A DNA stretch of 64,000 nucleotides, taken from the NCBI RefSeq assembly GCF_000372865.1, contig NZ_KB889965.1:1996990-2060989 (forward strand), given 5' to 3'. The notes under the pieces were generated by a model. It ran no database searches. It was not told the origin of the DNA and saw only the letters and a list, made by a program, of their open reading frames with translations. Each line of letters begins with the position of its first letter. Position 1 is the first letter of the stretch. Positions 16,884 to 26,367 of this stretch are shown here, piece after piece. The translations under genes and the position numbers were made by a program. The DNA is from Methylosarcina fibrata AML-C10. Lineage in GTDB: Bacteria > Pseudomonadota > Gammaproteobacteria > Methylococcales > Methylomonadaceae.

Positions 16884-17180
16884 ATGAACCCAGAAAAACC
16901 TAATAGTTATACCGCCGAATTCAGAGCCTCAGCCGTCAAGCTGGCGAATGAATCGGATAAACCCATCACTCAGGTCGCCAAGGATCTCGGTATTAACGTC
17001 AATACCTTGCACACCTGGATCAGCAAATACAGCCGCCCTAAGGAGAACGATAAAACGGCACGAACCGACGAGCCTCTTTACGACGAACTCAAACGCCTCA
17101 AGAAAGAGGTGGCTCGCCTGACCGAGGAGCGCGATTTATTAAAAAAGGCGGCCGCGTACTTCGCCAAGGAGCAACGGTGA
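16884..17180 (+). CDS. IS3-family transposase OrfA
   Basis: A 98-residue protein with an N-terminal helix-turn-helix ([37 protein letters not shown]) that binds the element ends, followed by a leucine-zipper-like coiled coil ([20 protein letters not shown]). The slippery heptamer A AAA AAG lies in phase at 17141-17147, near its end. Ribosomes that slip back by one base there would make the OrfAB fusion transposase. Confidence 0.92.
   Translation: MNPEKPNSYTAEFRASAVKLANESDKPITQVAKDLGINVNTLHTWISKYSRPKENDKTARTDEPLYDELKRLKKEVARLTEERDLLKKAAAYFAKEQR
17141..17147 (+). other. Programmed -1 frameshift heptamer in the IS3-family element
   Basis: The heptamer AAAAAAG is in phase as A AAA AAG with orfA codons TTA AAA AAG. 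The -1 frame is open from here into orfB, whose own GTG is at 17177, and orfB is in the -1 frame relative to orfA. This is the established signal for OrfAB production in IS3 elements. Confidence 0.75.
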
Positions 17181-18040
17181 AGTACGCCTGGATCCAACAG
17201 CATGCAACGGAATTTGCGGTAGGCTCGATGTGCCGGTTCTTGCAGGTATCGCGAAGCGCCTATTATGATTGGCTGCATCGCGTTCCCACCACGGCTGAAA
17301 AAGACGATGCCGATCTTACGAAGATCCTGCAAAGTGAGTTCAATAAAAGTCGGACCACCTACGGCACTCGCCGTCTCAAGGTCGCCTTATCAGGCCGAGA
17401 TCGGACGGTCAGTCGCCGGCGAATAGGCCGTCTCATGCGAGAAGCGGGATTAGCCTGTAAAACCCAGCGCAAATTCAAGGTCACGACGAATTCCCAACAT
17501 GATCTGCCGATTGCACCTAACCATCTGGATCGACAGTTTAACGTGGGTCGACCCAATCAGGTCTATGTCGGCGATATCACCTATCTTCCTACTCGGGAAG
17601 GCTGGCTCTATTTAGCCGTAGTGATTGATCTGTATTCCCGGCAAGTGGTGGGCTGGTCCATGGCCGAGCCTATGCGGGCCAAACTGGTGAACGACGCCTT
17701 ATTAATGGCCGTTTGGAAGCGAAAACCGGAGCAGGGCCTGATGTGGCATACCGATCGCGGCAGTCAATATGCCTCGGAAAGCCATCGGGCGCTGTTAGCC
17801 CGGCACGGCATAAGGCAAAGCATGAGCCGTAAGGGCAACTGCTGGGATAATAGTGTTTCAGAAAGCTTCTTCCATACCTTGAAAACCGAACTGGTGCATC
17901 CGCAGACCTATCAAACCCGATCGGAGGCTAGACAGACGATATTTGAGTATATTGAGGTTTTTTACAACCGCGAGCGACTCCATTCAGCCAATGGCTATAG
18001 GTCGCCTGTGGACTACGAATTGCTGCATAAAGCGGCTTAA
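17177..18040 (+). CDS. IS3-family transposase OrfB (DDE integrase domain)
   Basis: A 287-residue catalytic part. It has an N-terminal helical region ([20 protein letters not shown]), the HTH_21-like [15 protein letters not shown] segment, and an rve-type DDE core: first Asp in [16 protein letters not shown], second in [11 protein letters not shown], and the Glu in [15 protein letters not shown]. The terminal [20 protein letters not shown] motif is intact. It starts with GTG overlapping the orfA stop by 4 bases, and can also be made as OrfAB through the upstream slippery site. All catalytic residues are present. Confidence 0.93.
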   Translation: MKYAWIQQHATEFAVGSMCRFLQVSRSAYYDWLHRVPTTAEKDDADLTKILQSEFNKSRTTYGTRRLKVALSGRDRTVSRRRIGRLMREAGLACKTQRKFKVTTNSQHDLPIAPNHLDRQFNVGRPNQVYVGDITYLPTREGWLYLAVVIDLYSRQVVGWSMAEPMRAKLVNDALLMAVWKRKPEQGLMWHTDRGSQYASESHRALLARHGIRQSMSRKGNCWDNSVSESFFHTLKTELVHPQTYQTRSEARQTIFEYIEVFYNRERLHSANGYRSPVDYELLHKAA

Positions 18041-18144
18041 CCGTGTGTCCGGAAAAGTGTTGACATATCAAAGCCTGCCGGTCCGCAAAACCCAGACAGG
18101 CTATCCACGGGCAGATAACCGATAGAAATCCCTTATTATCATCC

Positions 18145-18753
18145 CTACAACATGCCGGCCTTGATAATGAAATTTTCCACCGACTTGAGGCCGTCGCCTT
18201 TTTTCAGATTGGTGAAGACGAAGGGCCGGACGCCGCGCATCTTGCGTGCGTCCCGGTCCATGACTTCCAGGGAAGCGCCGACGTAGGGCGCCAGATCGAT
18301 CTTGTTGATGACCAGAAGATCGGATCGGGTAATGCCGGGGCCGCCTTTGCGCGGAATCTTGTCGCCCGCCGAAACGTCGATCACGTAAATGGTCAGATCG
18401 GCCAGTTCGGGGCTGAAGGTCGCGCTCAGATTATCGCCGCCGCTTTCGACGATGACGAAATCCAGATTGTCCCAACGCTCGCACAGTTCTTCGACCGCGG
18501 CGAGGTTCATCGAGGCGTCTTCGCGGATCGCGGTATGAGGGCAGCCGCCGGTTTCGACGCCCAGAATGCGCTCTTCCGGCAGGGCCTGGCTGCGAATCAG
18601 AAACTGCTGATCCTCGCGGGTATAAATATCGTTGGTCACCACGCCGATTTCGAAACGGTCGCGCATGCTTTTGCACAAGGCGTCGACCAAGGCCGTTTTA
18701 CCGGAACCGACCGGTCCGCCGATTCCTATTCTTAGCACCTGTTTTTCAGTCAT
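18145..18753 (-). CDS. ureG: Urease accessory GTPase UreG
   Basis: A 202-residue SIMIBI-class GTPase that powers nickel insertion into urease. The P-loop [18 protein letters not shown] lies at about 10-27. The nickel-binding Cys-Pro-His is in [13 protein letters not shown], and the base-specificity motif is in [13 protein letters not shown]. Last gene of the urease operon. It starts 12 bases after ureF and has no further urease gene downstream; an IS3-family element begins 74 bases beyond. Confidence 0.97.
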   Translation of the reverse strand: MTEKQVLRIGIGGPVGSGKTALVDALCKSMRDRFEIGVVTNDIYTREDQQFLIRSQALPEERILGVETGGCPHTAIREDASMNLAAVEELCERWDNLDFVIVESGGDNLSATFSPELADLTIYVIDVSAGDKIPRKGGPGITRSDLLVINKIDLAPYVGASLEVMDRDARKMRGVRPFVFTNLKKGDGLKSVENFIIKAGML

Positions 18754-18765
18754 CTGAATTTCCTC

Positions 18766-19440
18766 TCAAGAACGAAACAATCTCGAATACTGCGTTTCAT
18801 GGCGGCTGCTGGCCAGAGCCAGTCCGAACGCACTGCCGCCGAGGTCGTCGTCGGCCAGAGTCGACGCGAAATCGACCCGTTCCGGAATTTCGGCCGCCAG
18901 CGCCATCAACAATCGTTGGCCTGCCACCTGCCCCAGCGGCACCAGTTTGACCGCGCACAGCACCTGATTTTCCAGCCAGCTCCAGGCATATCCGATCATC
19001 GCGACCCTCCGGGGGATGGCCATCCGAACCGAGGCATAGGCGAAAGCGGCGGCCAGAGTCAGCGGGCCTTGGCCGCGCAAGTCCAGGTCATATTCAGACT
19101 CCAGACGGGTCAGCAGCTTCACCAGAGCACCTCCGGTTTGCATGTCTTCGCTTTTTAATTCCGAGGTTTCCCGGAACGCAAGCAACACCGCATTCCAGTA
19201 TTCGACCGAAGCCGTATCGGACCTGAGCCAGGCATCGTACAGCCTTGCCAGAAGCGGCAAATCGACGCGCGCCTGGCAGCGTTCCAGAGCCGCTCCGATC
19301 CAGGATTTCGCCTCGTCGGCGCCGGCGACCCAGCCCGCCTCCACCGCCTGTTCCAGGCCCTGGGAATAGCTGTACATGCCGATCGGCAGCCCCGGGCTAA
19401 CCAGTTGCAGCAGGCGCAGCAGCGCCAGGTCAGTGATCAT
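18766..19440 (-). CDS. ureF: Urease accessory protein UreF
   Basis: A 224-residue all-helical protein that bridges UreD and UreG in the activation complex. Family features are LLRLLQLVSPGLPIGMYSYS, GLEQAVEAGWV, LLARLYDAWL, ALVKLLTRLE and the C-terminal ASSRHETQYSRLFRS. The ATG at 19440 gives normal length. The frame is open further upstream, but that part lies over ureE and is unlike UreF. It overlaps ureE by 11 bases. Confidence 0.95.
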   Translation of the reverse strand: MITDLALLRLLQLVSPGLPIGMYSYSQGLEQAVEAGWVAGADEAKSWIGAALERCQARVDLPLLARLYDAWLRSDTASVEYWNAVLLAFRETSELKSEDMQTGGALVKLLTRLESEYDLDLRGQGPLTLAAAFAYASVRMAIPRRVAMIGYAWSWLENQVLCAVKLVPLGQVAGQRLLMALAAEIPERVDFASTLADDDLGGSAFGLALASSRHETQYSRLFRS

Positions 19441-19858
19441 GAGTTTGATAGGCGCCGGCTTCCGGCTCGAACGGCAGATGCTCGTGAGTGACCTGAAGAC
19501 CGAGGCCTTCCAGCATGCGGTCCAGCACGTGATCGCCCAGATAACGAAGCTCGCCGTCCAGGATTTGCAAGGGAACGTGCCGGTTGCCCAGATGATAGCA
19601 GGCGCGCGCAAACAGCAAGCGCTCATAGCTTTGAACTACCGATACCGCCTCGGGAGCGGCTTTGACCCCTATCTTGACGCCGTCGTCTCCGGTCAGCGTC
19701 ATTCCCGAACGCAACAGGGAGCCGCGCGGCAGAAACAGGCCAACTTCCCGGCCGCCGTCGGTCCGGGCGTAAAAGCGGCTTTTCTGCCGGACGTCGAAAG
19801 GCAGAGTCAAAGTGTCGTCCGCAGGGCTTGGATTGACTAATTTCGTCAGTTTCAGCAT
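19430..19858 (-). CDS. ureE: Urease accessory nickel chaperone UreE
   Basis: A 142-residue protein that delivers nickel to the urease activation complex. The N-terminal domain contains LTLPFDVRQKSRFYARTDGG and VGLFLPRGSLLRSGMTL. The metal-binding domain includes ARACYHLGNRHVPLQI, with the conserved His of the dimer-interface nickel site, and DHVLDRMLEGLGL. The C-terminal tail (AGAYQTHDH) holds only two His, far fewer than the His-rich tail of Klebsiella UreE. It starts 2 bases after ureC and overlaps ureF. Confidence 0.95.
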   Translation of the reverse strand: MLKLTKLVNPSPADDTLTLPFDVRQKSRFYARTDGGREVGLFLPRGSLLRSGMTLTGDDGVKIGVKAAPEAVSVVQSYERLLFARACYHLGNRHVPLQILDGELRYLGDHVLDRMLEGLGLQVTHEHLPFEPEAGAYQTHDH

Positions 19859-19860
19859 CG

Positions 19861-21564
19861 TCAGAATAAAAAGTAGCGTTGTGTGAAAGGAAGTCTGTCC
19901 GCCGGCTCGCAGGTCAGCAGCAGGCCGTCGGCCCTGACCGAGTAGGTCTGAGGATCGACCTCGACAACCGGCAGAGCGTGATTATGGATCATATCCTTCT
20001 TGCCGATGGCGCGAACGTTGCGCACCACGCCGACCGGCTTGCGCAGTTCCAGAGCCGAAGCGGCTCCGGCTTCCGCCGCGGCCGCGGACAGGAACACCAG
20101 CGACGTGGCCGCCGAAGCCCTGCCGAAAGCGCCGAACATCGGCCGGTAATGCACCGGCTGCGGCGTCGGAATGGATGCATTGGGATCGCCCATCGGCGCC
20201 GCCGCGATGAAGCCGCCCTTGAGAATCAAGCTGGGCTTGACGCCGAAAAAGGCAGGATTCCACAAGACCAGATCGGCCAGTTTGCCGGGCTCAACGGAAC
20301 CGACTTCATGCGCGATGCCATGGCTGATAGCCGGGTTGATCGTGTATTTGGCGAGGTAGCGTTTGATGCGGAAGTTGTCGTTGCCAAGTCCGTCTTCGGG
20401 CAGCCGTCCGCGCTGGATTTTCATCTTGTGCGCGGTCTGCCAGGTCCGGACGATCACTTCCCCGACCCGTCCCATCGCCTGCGAATCGGACGAAATCATC
20501 GAGAACGCGCCCATGTCGTGCAGAATGTCTTCCGCAGCGATCGTCTCGCGGCGAATGCGCGATTCGGCAAAGGCGACGTCTTCCGGGATGCCGGGATCGA
20601 GATGGTGGCAGACCATCAGCATGTCCAGATGCTCGTCGACCGTATTGACCGTATAAGGCCGGGTGGGATTGGTCGACGACGGCAGCACGTTGGCCAGGCC
20701 GCAGGCTTTGATGATGTCGGGTGCATGTCCGCCGCCGGCCCCTTCGGTATGGTAGGTATGAATCGTGCGCCCTTTGAAGGCCGCGATCGTGTCTTCGACG
20801 AAGCCCGATTCGTTCAGCGTATCGGTATGGATGGCGACCTGCACGTCGAAGCGGTCGGCCACCGACAGGCAGCAATCGATCGCCGCCGGCGTGGTGCCCC
20901 AGTCCTCGTGAAGCTTCAGCCCCATCGCGCCGGCGCGTATCTGTTCTTCCAGCGCAGCCGGCAGGCTGGCGTTGCCCTTGCCGAGCAGGCCGAAATTCAT
21001 CGGAAACCCGTCCAGAGCCTGAAGCATGTGGCGGATGTTCCACGGCCCCGGCGTGCAGGTGGTCGCGTTGGTGCCGGTGGCCGGCCCTGTGCCTCCGCCG
21101 ATCATCGTGGTGACGCCCGACATCAGAGCTTCCTCGATCTGCTGCGGGCAGATGAAATGGATATGGGCGTCGATGCCTCCGGCGGTGAGGATCTGCCCTT
21201 CCCCGGCAATGATCTCGGTGCCGGGTCCGATAACGATGTCGACACCGCTCTGAACGTCGGGGTTGCCGGCCTTGCCGACGGCAGCAATGCGGCCGTTCCG
21301 GATGCCGACGTCCGCCTTGACGATGCCCCAGTGATCGACGATCAAGGCGTTGGTAATGACCAGGTCCATCGCCGATCCGGAATCGGCCTGACTCTGGCCC
21401 ATGCCGTCCCGTATGACCTTGCCGCCGCCGAATTTCACTTCGTCGCCGTAAACGGTGAAGTCCTTTTCGACTTCGAGAAACAGTTCGCTGTCGGCTAGGC
21501 GCACCCGATCTCGGGTGGTCGATCCGAACATTTCGGCATACGCGGTGCGGCTGATTTTAGCCAT
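19861..21564 (-). CDS. ureC: Urease alpha subunit (catalytic)
   Basis: A 567-residue nickel enzyme that hydrolyses urea to ammonia and carbamate. Every key residue falls at the Klebsiella numbering: His134 and His136 (AHIHF), carbamylated Lys217 (GLKLHEDWG), His246, His272, flap Cys319 and catalytic His320 (MVCHHLD), and Asp360 (ISSDSQAM). The enzyme should therefore be active. It overlaps ureB by 8 bases. Separate alpha, beta and gamma genes are the usual bacterial layout. Confidence 0.98.
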   Translation of the reverse strand: MAKISRTAYAEMFGSTTRDRVRLADSELFLEVEKDFTVYGDEVKFGGGKVIRDGMGQSQADSGSAMDLVITNALIVDHWGIVKADVGIRNGRIAAVGKAGNPDVQSGVDIVIGPGTEIIAGEGQILTAGGIDAHIHFICPQQIEEALMSGVTTMIGGGTGPATGTNATTCTPGPWNIRHMLQALDGFPMNFGLLGKGNASLPAALEEQIRAGAMGLKLHEDWGTTPAAIDCCLSVADRFDVQVAIHTDTLNESGFVEDTIAAFKGRTIHTYHTEGAGGGHAPDIIKACGLANVLPSSTNPTRPYTVNTVDEHLDMLMVCHHLDPGIPEDVAFAESRIRRETIAAEDILHDMGAFSMISSDSQAMGRVGEVIVRTWQTAHKMKIQRGRLPEDGLGNDNFRIKRYLAKYTINPAISHGIAHEVGSVEPGKLADLVLWNPAFFGVKPSLILKGGFIAAAPMGDPNASIPTPQPVHYRPMFGAFGRASAATSLVFLSAAAAEAGAASALELRKPVGVVRNVRAIGKKDMIHNHALPVVEVDPQTYSVRADGLLLTCEPADRLPFTQRYFLF

Positions 21565-21877
21565 GGTTATCCTCCAACGGGCCCATGATCTGCTGCCGAA
21601 AGCCGAATACCCGGCGCAGGCCCGAAAACGGCACCAGCGAGACTTCGCGCACCTGTCCCGGCTCGAAGCGAACCGCCGTTCCCGCCGGAATGTCGAGACG
21701 GCAACCGCGCGTTCTGTCGCGGTCGAACTGCAAGGCAGGATTGGTTTCGAAAAAATGATAATGCGAACCGACCTGAATCGGCCGGTCGCCGCTGTTGGCG
21801 ACGGTCAGCGTGACGGACGGGCGGCCGCCGTTCAACTCAAGATCGCCTTCCGCCGTGATGATTTCTCCGGGTATCAT
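21557..21877 (-). CDS. ureB: Urease beta subunit
   Basis: A 106-residue beta subunit of the (alpha-beta-gamma)3 urease. Conserved [20 protein letters not shown] at the start, the [20 protein letters not shown] core, then [20 protein letters not shown] and [14 protein letters not shown]. It lies 10 bases after ureA and overlaps ureC by 8 bases. Confidence 0.97.
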   Translation of the reverse strand: MIPGEIITAEGDLELNGGRPSVTLTVANSGDRPIQVGSHYHFFETNPALQFDRDRTRGCRLDIPAGTAVRFEPGQVREVSLVPFSGLRRVFGFRQQIMGPLEDNHG

Positions 21878-21887
21878 GTGAGTTACC

Positions 21888-22190
21888 TTACTCGATCGGA
21901 TTATGGACGGTGACCAGTTTGGTTCCGTCCGGAAAAGTGGCTTCCACCTGCACCTCGGGCAGCAATTCAGGCACGCCTTCCATGACGTCTTCCCGGTTCA
22001 GGAGCGTGCGGCCGAAACTCATCAGTTCCGCCACGCTTCGTCCCTCGCGTGCTCCTTCCAGGATCGCGGAGCAGATATAAGCGACGGCTTCCGGGTAATT
22101 CAGTTTGAGTCCCTTGGCTTTTCGCCGTTCCGCGAGAAGCCCGGCGGTGAACAGCAACAGTTTGTCTTTTTCTCGGGGAGTCAGTTGCAT
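21888..22190 (-). CDS. ureA: Urease gamma subunit
   Basis: A 100-residue gamma subunit: [20 protein letters not shown] at the start, [20 protein letters not shown], then the C-terminal [20 protein letters not shown] and HNPI. Length and motifs are standard. It lies 15 bases after ureD. Confidence 0.97.
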   Translation of the reverse strand: MQLTPREKDKLLLFTAGLLAERRKAKGLKLNYPEAVAYICSAILEGAREGRSVAELMSFGRTLLNREDVMEGVPELLPEVQVEATFPDGTKLVTVHNPIE

Positions 22191-22205
22191 GATCGTTCCT
22201 TAGTG

Positions 22206-23069
22206 TCAGGTGGTCCAGATGCGCGGCGGATGCGCCGGCAGGCCGGTCAGTTCCGGCCGAAGGGCGGCCCAGATCCGTTGAAAGCATTCCCGAAGCCGAT
22301 CCGCCCGGGCATCGAGGCCCCGGCAGATCAAAACGTCGTCAAGCCGGGTAACGCCCATGTCGTCCTGTCCCTCGATCCGTTGCCGCACCGTTTCCAGGGT
22401 CTGCAACGAAGCCGGAAAGGCGATCAGCGTCCCGAAAGACGACCGGCCGTTCAACCCCCACCGGGACACACAGGCATCGGCATCCAGACGCTGCCGCTCC
22501 AGATAGCACGGAACTCCGCCGCGCTCTATGCGCCAACTCAGATCGGCCGTGCCGGTGCGGAAACTTTCTCCGGCCGCAGGCCTTCCTAAGGCATAAATTT
22601 CCCAACCGATAAACCGGGCTCCGGCAGTAAACTGAACATGCAGATCCGATCTTATCCGGGCTCCCTCGTAGCCTATCGTTTCCTGAGGCAGCCATTCCAG
22701 CGTGGCGTTCTCGCCGAGAACGATCGACACCGATTGCTGAGCAATTCCTCCGTTGCTCCGGTAGAATTTGCCGGCTGCCGGTGTAGTCAGCAGCGCCGAT
22801 CCGCCGTGGGCCAGATCGATATCGATTTGCAGCCGATCTCCGGCCACCACCCCGCCCGGAGGATGCAGCAAATAAAGATGACAGACGCCGCCCTCTGGGT
22901 AAAAAGGGCGCTGCACGACCAACGGTCCACGATGACGGCGGTGACTCAAGACGGTCTTGCCGTTATTCATCTTGAAGCCCAGTTGCAAATCAGCTTCCCA
23001 GCCTGCCTTAGACAGATGTGGAGAGCTTGGATCGAGGGCAGCGCCGTAGCCTTCGCTGTCGATCAGCAT
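22206..23069 (-). CDS. ureD: Urease accessory protein UreD
   Basis: A 287-residue UreD/UreH scaffold that binds apo-urease and, with UreF and UreG, channels nickel to the active site. Conserved patterns are RGPLVVQRPFYPEGGVCHLY, LLHPPGGVVAGDRLQIDIDL, LLTTPAAGKFYRS and LEWLPQETIGYEGARIRSDL, followed by RFIGWEIYALGRPA. It starts 4 bases after ureJ, so it belongs to the same transcript. Confidence 0.95.
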   Translation of the reverse strand: MLIDSEGYGAALDPSSPHLSKAGWEADLQLGFKMNNGKTVLSHRRHRGPLVVQRPFYPEGGVCHLYLLHPPGGVVAGDRLQIDIDLAHGGSALLTTPAAGKFYRSNGGIAQQSVSIVLGENATLEWLPQETIGYEGARIRSDLHVQFTAGARFIGWEIYALGRPAAGESFRTGTADLSWRIERGGVPCYLERQRLDADACVSRWGLNGRSSFGTLIAFPASLQTLETVRQRIEGQDDMGVTRLDDVLICRGLDARADRLRECFQRIWAALRPELTGLPAHPPRIWTT

Positions 23070-23073
23070 GTCT

Positions 23074-23658
23074 TCAGACTCCGGCCAGCAAGGCCATGCC
23101 GGCCACGATGCAAATCAGGCTGTACAGTTTTTGCGGTATCCCGGCCATCGCCGGAAACAGGCGCACCGCGACAACGCCCAATCCGAGCAGCGACGCCGTG
23201 CCGGTCAGAAAGCCCGCTGCGTAAAGCGGAGCTTCCACACCGGCCTCGATTTCTTCGGCATGGACGAAACCGTGCAGCAGAGCGAATACGCCCATGCAGG
23301 ACACAAACAGAACTCTGTGGATGTGTTTCTGCCCGCTGAGCATCACGCCCAGCGCCAGCACGGACAGGGCCACGCCTTTTTCCGCCGCCTGCATCGGCAA
23401 ACCGGCAAAACTCAACCCGGCGCCTGCCGCCATCATCGTCAGGAACAGGGCCGGCAGCAGCCAGCGGGCCTTGCCTCCGGTCAGCCCGCTCCACATGCCG
23501 ACGCCCAGCATCACCAACAGATGATCCATTCCCAACAAGGGGTGCAGCAAACCGCTAACATAGCCTTCCGCAACAGCGGCACCGGTATGGGCATCGGCCG
23601 GCAGCGCCGGCAACCCGATCATTAAGCTCATCATAATCGTCGTGTGTCTTGCTTTCAT
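23074..23658 (-). CDS. ureJ: HupE/UreJ-type nickel permease
   Basis: A 194-residue membrane protein of the HupE/UreJ family. It has a signal-like first helix ending DAHTG, the HPLLGMDHLLVMLGVGMWSG motif whose His/Asp/His bind nickel, a second LHGFVHAEEI motif, and about six further hydrophobic helices. It probably brings nickel into the cell for urease. Its position between urtE and ureD ties the uptake genes to the enzyme genes in one operon. Confidence 0.9.
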   Translation of the reverse strand: MKARHTTIMMSLMIGLPALPADAHTGAAVAEGYVSGLLHPLLGMDHLLVMLGVGMWSGLTGGKARWLLPALFLTMMAAGAGLSFAGLPMQAAEKGVALSVLALGVMLSGQKHIHRVLFVSCMGVFALLHGFVHAEEIEAGVEAPLYAAGFLTGTASLLGLGVVAVRLFPAMAGIPQKLYSLICIVAGMALLAGV

Positions 23659-23675
23659 TACTTGATCCTCGTTTA

Positions 23676-24458
23676 TTAAACCGTCAGATAGTGTTTTACC
23701 AATTCTTCGTTGAGTTCGTTCATCGCTCCGGCCGCCACGCCGCGCCCACGGTCCATGATAAAAAACCGGTCGGCCACCTTGCGTGCGAACGGCAATTTTT
23801 GTTCCACCAACAGTACGGTGACGCCCAGTTCGTGGTTGATGGTCGCAATCGCGTCATGAACCTCGTTTCTGACTGGTTCCGTTACGTCCGCCGATGCGAC
23901 CGGCAGACCTCTCGACCGGTACAAACGGTAAATGACGTCGCCGATTTCGCTGACGATGTTGGGTTGTATGCCTTCGGTCGGCTCGTCCAGGATCAACAGC
24001 CTGGGCTTCAGCACCAGAGCGCGCGCAATCGCCAGTTGCTGCTGCTGTCCTCCCGACAAATCACCGCCCCGGCGCTTCAGCATCTGTTTCAGTACCGGAA
24101 AAATGGCAAAGACCTGTTCCGGCACTTTCCTGACGCCATGCTTCTTTGCGGCACGCAGACCGACTTCCAGATTTTCCTGCACCGTCATCAGCGGAAAAAT
24201 TTCCCGGCCCTGCGGCACGTAACCGATGCCGAGCTCGGCCCTGGCTTCCGCTCTGGCGGTGCCGATCTCCGTCCCGTCCATCCGTATCGAGCCGTTTCTG
24301 ATGGGCACCAAGCCCATGATGCTTTTCAGGAGCGTGGTTTTACCGACGCCGTTGCGCCCCAGAAGACAAACACAGGAGCCGTCCGGAACGTCCATGTCGA
24401 CATTCCACAAGGTATGGCTTTCGCCGTAGTATTGGTCCAGCGATTTTATCGTTAACAT
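23676..24458 (-). CDS. urtE: Urea ABC transporter ATP-binding subunit UrtE, with an insertion
   Basis: A 260-residue branched-chain-type ABC ATPase. Walker A is GRNGVGKTT, the signature is LSGGQQQQLAIARAL and Walker B is LLILDEPTEG. UrtE proteins are usually about 230 residues. Here a segment of roughly 30 residues (SRGLPVASADVTEPVRNEVH and following) lies between the helix after Walker B and the VTVLLVEQKLPFARK strand. The insertion keeps the frame, so it may be a tolerated surface loop. The ATG at 24458 shares one base with the urtD stop (TGATG). Confidence 0.92.
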   Translation of the reverse strand: MLTIKSLDQYYGESHTLWNVDMDVPDGSCVCLLGRNGVGKTTLLKSIMGLVPIRNGSIRMDGTEIGTARAEARAELGIGYVPQGREIFPLMTVQENLEVGLRAAKKHGVRKVPEQVFAIFPVLKQMLKRRGGDLSGGQQQQLAIARALVLKPRLLILDEPTEGIQPNIVSEIGDVIYRLYRSRGLPVASADVTEPVRNEVHDAIATINHELGVTVLLVEQKLPFARKVADRFFIMDRGRGVAAGAMNELNEELVKHYLTV

Positions 24459-25279
24459 CACCCCCCCAAATAAACCTGGATGACGCGAGGATCGTTCTGC
24501 ACGGATTGCATACCGCCCTCGGTCAGAACCGAGCCTTCATGCAGCACGGTCACTTTGCCGGCGATCGACCGGACGAACTCCATATCGTGCTCGACGACGA
24601 TGATCGAATGTTTTCCGCGCAGCGACAACAGCAATTCCGCGGTCCGCTCCACTTCCTGATGGGTCATCCCGGCTACCGGCTCGTCCACCAGCATGACCAG
24701 GGGATCCTGCATCAGCAGCATGCCGATTTCCAGCCATTGCTTTTGTCCGTGCGACAGGACGCCGGCCCTCCGTTCGCAGGCACGGGCCAGACCGATCGTT
24801 TCGAGAACTTCTTGAATACGGTCCTTCTGTTCTCCGTTCAACCGGGCAAACAAGGTTTTCCAAGTGCCTTTGTCCGTCTTTAACGCCAGTTCCAGATTCT
24901 CGAAGACCGTCAAGGCTTCGAAAACACTGGGTTTTTGAAATTTTCTGCAGATGCCCGCCTGAGCGATCTCCGCTTCGTCCATTTGCAGCAAATCGATGGT
25001 CTGGCCGAAAAACACGCTGCCGGTATCCGGCCGTGTTTTACCGGTGATGACGTCCATCAGCGTGGTTTTTCCGGCGCCGTTCGGTCCGATCAGACAGCGG
25101 AGTTCACCGGCATCGATGTACAGCGACAGTCCGTTGAGCGCCTTGAAGCCGTCGAAACTGACGCTGACGTCCTCGAGATAGAGGATCGTCCCGTGACGAA
25201 TATCGACCGTGTTCTCCGTCACCAGGGCGCCTGGTTGCGCCACTTCGGAAGCATGGCCCAGGGTTGCACAAGCATTCAT
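24458..25279 (-). CDS. urtD: Urea ABC transporter ATP-binding subunit UrtD
   Basis: A 273-residue LivG-type ATPase: LYLEDVSVSFDGFKALNGLS at the start of the domain, Walker A GPNGAGKTT, signature LSHGQKQWLEIGMLL, Walker B MLVDEPVAGM, and the switch His in IIVVEHDMEF. The ATG at 25279 overlaps the urtC stop by 4 bases. The open frame above it lies over urtC and is not UrtD-like. With UrtE it powers high-affinity urea import. Confidence 0.95.
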   Translation of the reverse strand: MNACATLGHASEVAQPGALVTENTVDIRHGTILYLEDVSVSFDGFKALNGLSLYIDAGELRCLIGPNGAGKTTLMDVITGKTRPDTGSVFFGQTIDLLQMDEAEIAQAGICRKFQKPSVFEALTVFENLELALKTDKGTWKTLFARLNGEQKDRIQEVLETIGLARACERRAGVLSHGQKQWLEIGMLLMQDPLVMLVDEPVAGMTHQEVERTAELLLSLRGKHSIIVVEHDMEFVRSIAGKVTVLHEGSVLTEGGMQSVQNDPRVIQVYLGG

Positions 25280-26364
25280 GATTTTTTCCTCTCCCACCGA
25301 TGCAGAACGCCGACCAGTCCCTCGGGCAACAGCAGAGTCACCACGATGAAGACGCCGCCGAGAGTAAACAGCCAGATCTCCGGCATCAAGCCGGTAAGCA
25401 CGGTTTTGGCGTAATTGACCACGACCGCGCCGATGACGGCGCCGTACACCGTGCCTCTCCCGCCCATCGCAACCCAGACCACGATTTCCAGCGAGTTCAG
25501 CGGTGAAAATTCGCCCGGATTGATAATGCCGACCTGAGGCACGTAGAGAGCCCCGGCGATTCCGGCGAGCATCGCGGAACAGACGAAGATCCACAATTTG
25601 AACATCTCCACGCGGTAGCCCAAAAAACGGACGCGCGACTCCTGGTCCCGAATCGCCGTCACCACCCGGCCCAGTTTGGTATTGACCAGCCAACGGCAAG
25701 ACAGATAAGCCGTCATCAGGACCAGGCCGGAGGTCATCAGCAGTGCCGCCCGAACAGGTTCGGACTGCACATTGAAGCCCAGGATGTCCTTGAAATCGGT
25801 CAGGCCGTTATTGCCTCCGAAACCCATTTCGTTGCGGAAAAACGCCAGCATCAGCGCATAAGTCAGGGCCTGGGTCATGATCGACAGATAGACGCCGGTC
25901 ACCCGCGACCGGAACGCCAACCAGCCGAAGACGAAGGCCAGCGCGCCTGGCACCAGCAACACCATCAGCAGGGCGAAGCCGAAATGATCGAATCCCAGCC
26001 AGTACCAGGGCAACTCTTTCCAGTTCAGGAACACCATGAAATCAGGCAGCACCGGATCGCCGTAGACGCCCCGGCTGCCGATCTGGCGCATCAGATACAT
26101 GCCCATCGCATAGCCGCCCAATGCGAAAAAGGCGCCGTGGCCCAGGGCGAGAATGCCGGCGTAACCCCAGACCAGATCGAGCGCCAGGCCCAGCAAGGCA
26201 AACGTCGTGTATTTGCCGAGAAGCGATACCGTGTAAGTCGAGCAATGCAGCGGCGACTCTGCCGGAAACAACCAGGTGCACAACGGCACCCCGATGGTGA
26301 CCGCCAGCAGGATCAGGAAAACTACGGCGCCGACTTTATCTCCTTCGAAGCGAAACAGTTTCAT
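25276..26364 (-). CDS. urtC: Urea ABC transporter permease UrtC
   Basis: A 362-residue LivM-type inner-membrane permease with about ten helices. Conserved regions are FALLGLALDLVWGYAGILAL, GHGAFFALGGYAMGMYLMR, TQALTYALMLAFFRNEMGFG, VVTAIRDQESRVRFLGYRVE (the loop that couples to the ATPase) and NPGEFSPLNSLEIVVWVAMG. It lies 3 bases after urtB and overlaps urtD. Confidence 0.95.
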   Translation of the reverse strand: MKLFRFEGDKVGAVVFLILLAVTIGVPLCTWLFPAESPLHCSTYTVSLLGKYTTFALLGLALDLVWGYAGILALGHGAFFALGGYAMGMYLMRQIGSRGVYGDPVLPDFMVFLNWKELPWYWLGFDHFGFALLMVLLVPGALAFVFGWLAFRSRVTGVYLSIMTQALTYALMLAFFRNEMGFGGNNGLTDFKDILGFNVQSEPVRAALLMTSGLVLMTAYLSCRWLVNTKLGRVVTAIRDQESRVRFLGYRVEMFKLWIFVCSAMLAGIAGALYVPQVGIINPGEFSPLNSLEIVVWVAMGGRGTVYGAVIGAVVVNYAKTVLTGLMPEIWLFTLGGVFIVVTLLLPEGLVGVLHRWERKKS

Positions 26365-26367
26365 AAG

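Larger units (their letters stand above)
16822..18070 (+). mobile_element. IS3-family insertion sequence, apparently complete
   Basis: A 1,249-base element with 28-base imperfect terminal inverted repeats at 16822-16849 and 18043-18070; about 23 of 28 positions match, and the ends are TGAT...ATCA. It carries orfA and orfB in the usual -1 arrangement. I could not see a clear target-site duplication: flanks read AAAC on the left and AAGC on the right. The element has probably been there a while, or adjacent DNA was deleted. It lies 74 bases beyond the end of the urease operon. Confidence 0.9.

Noticed and set aside
19441-19626. Upstream extension of the ureF frame
   Set aside because: It overlies ureE in another frame and is unlike UreF. 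The ATG at 19440 gives the family length.
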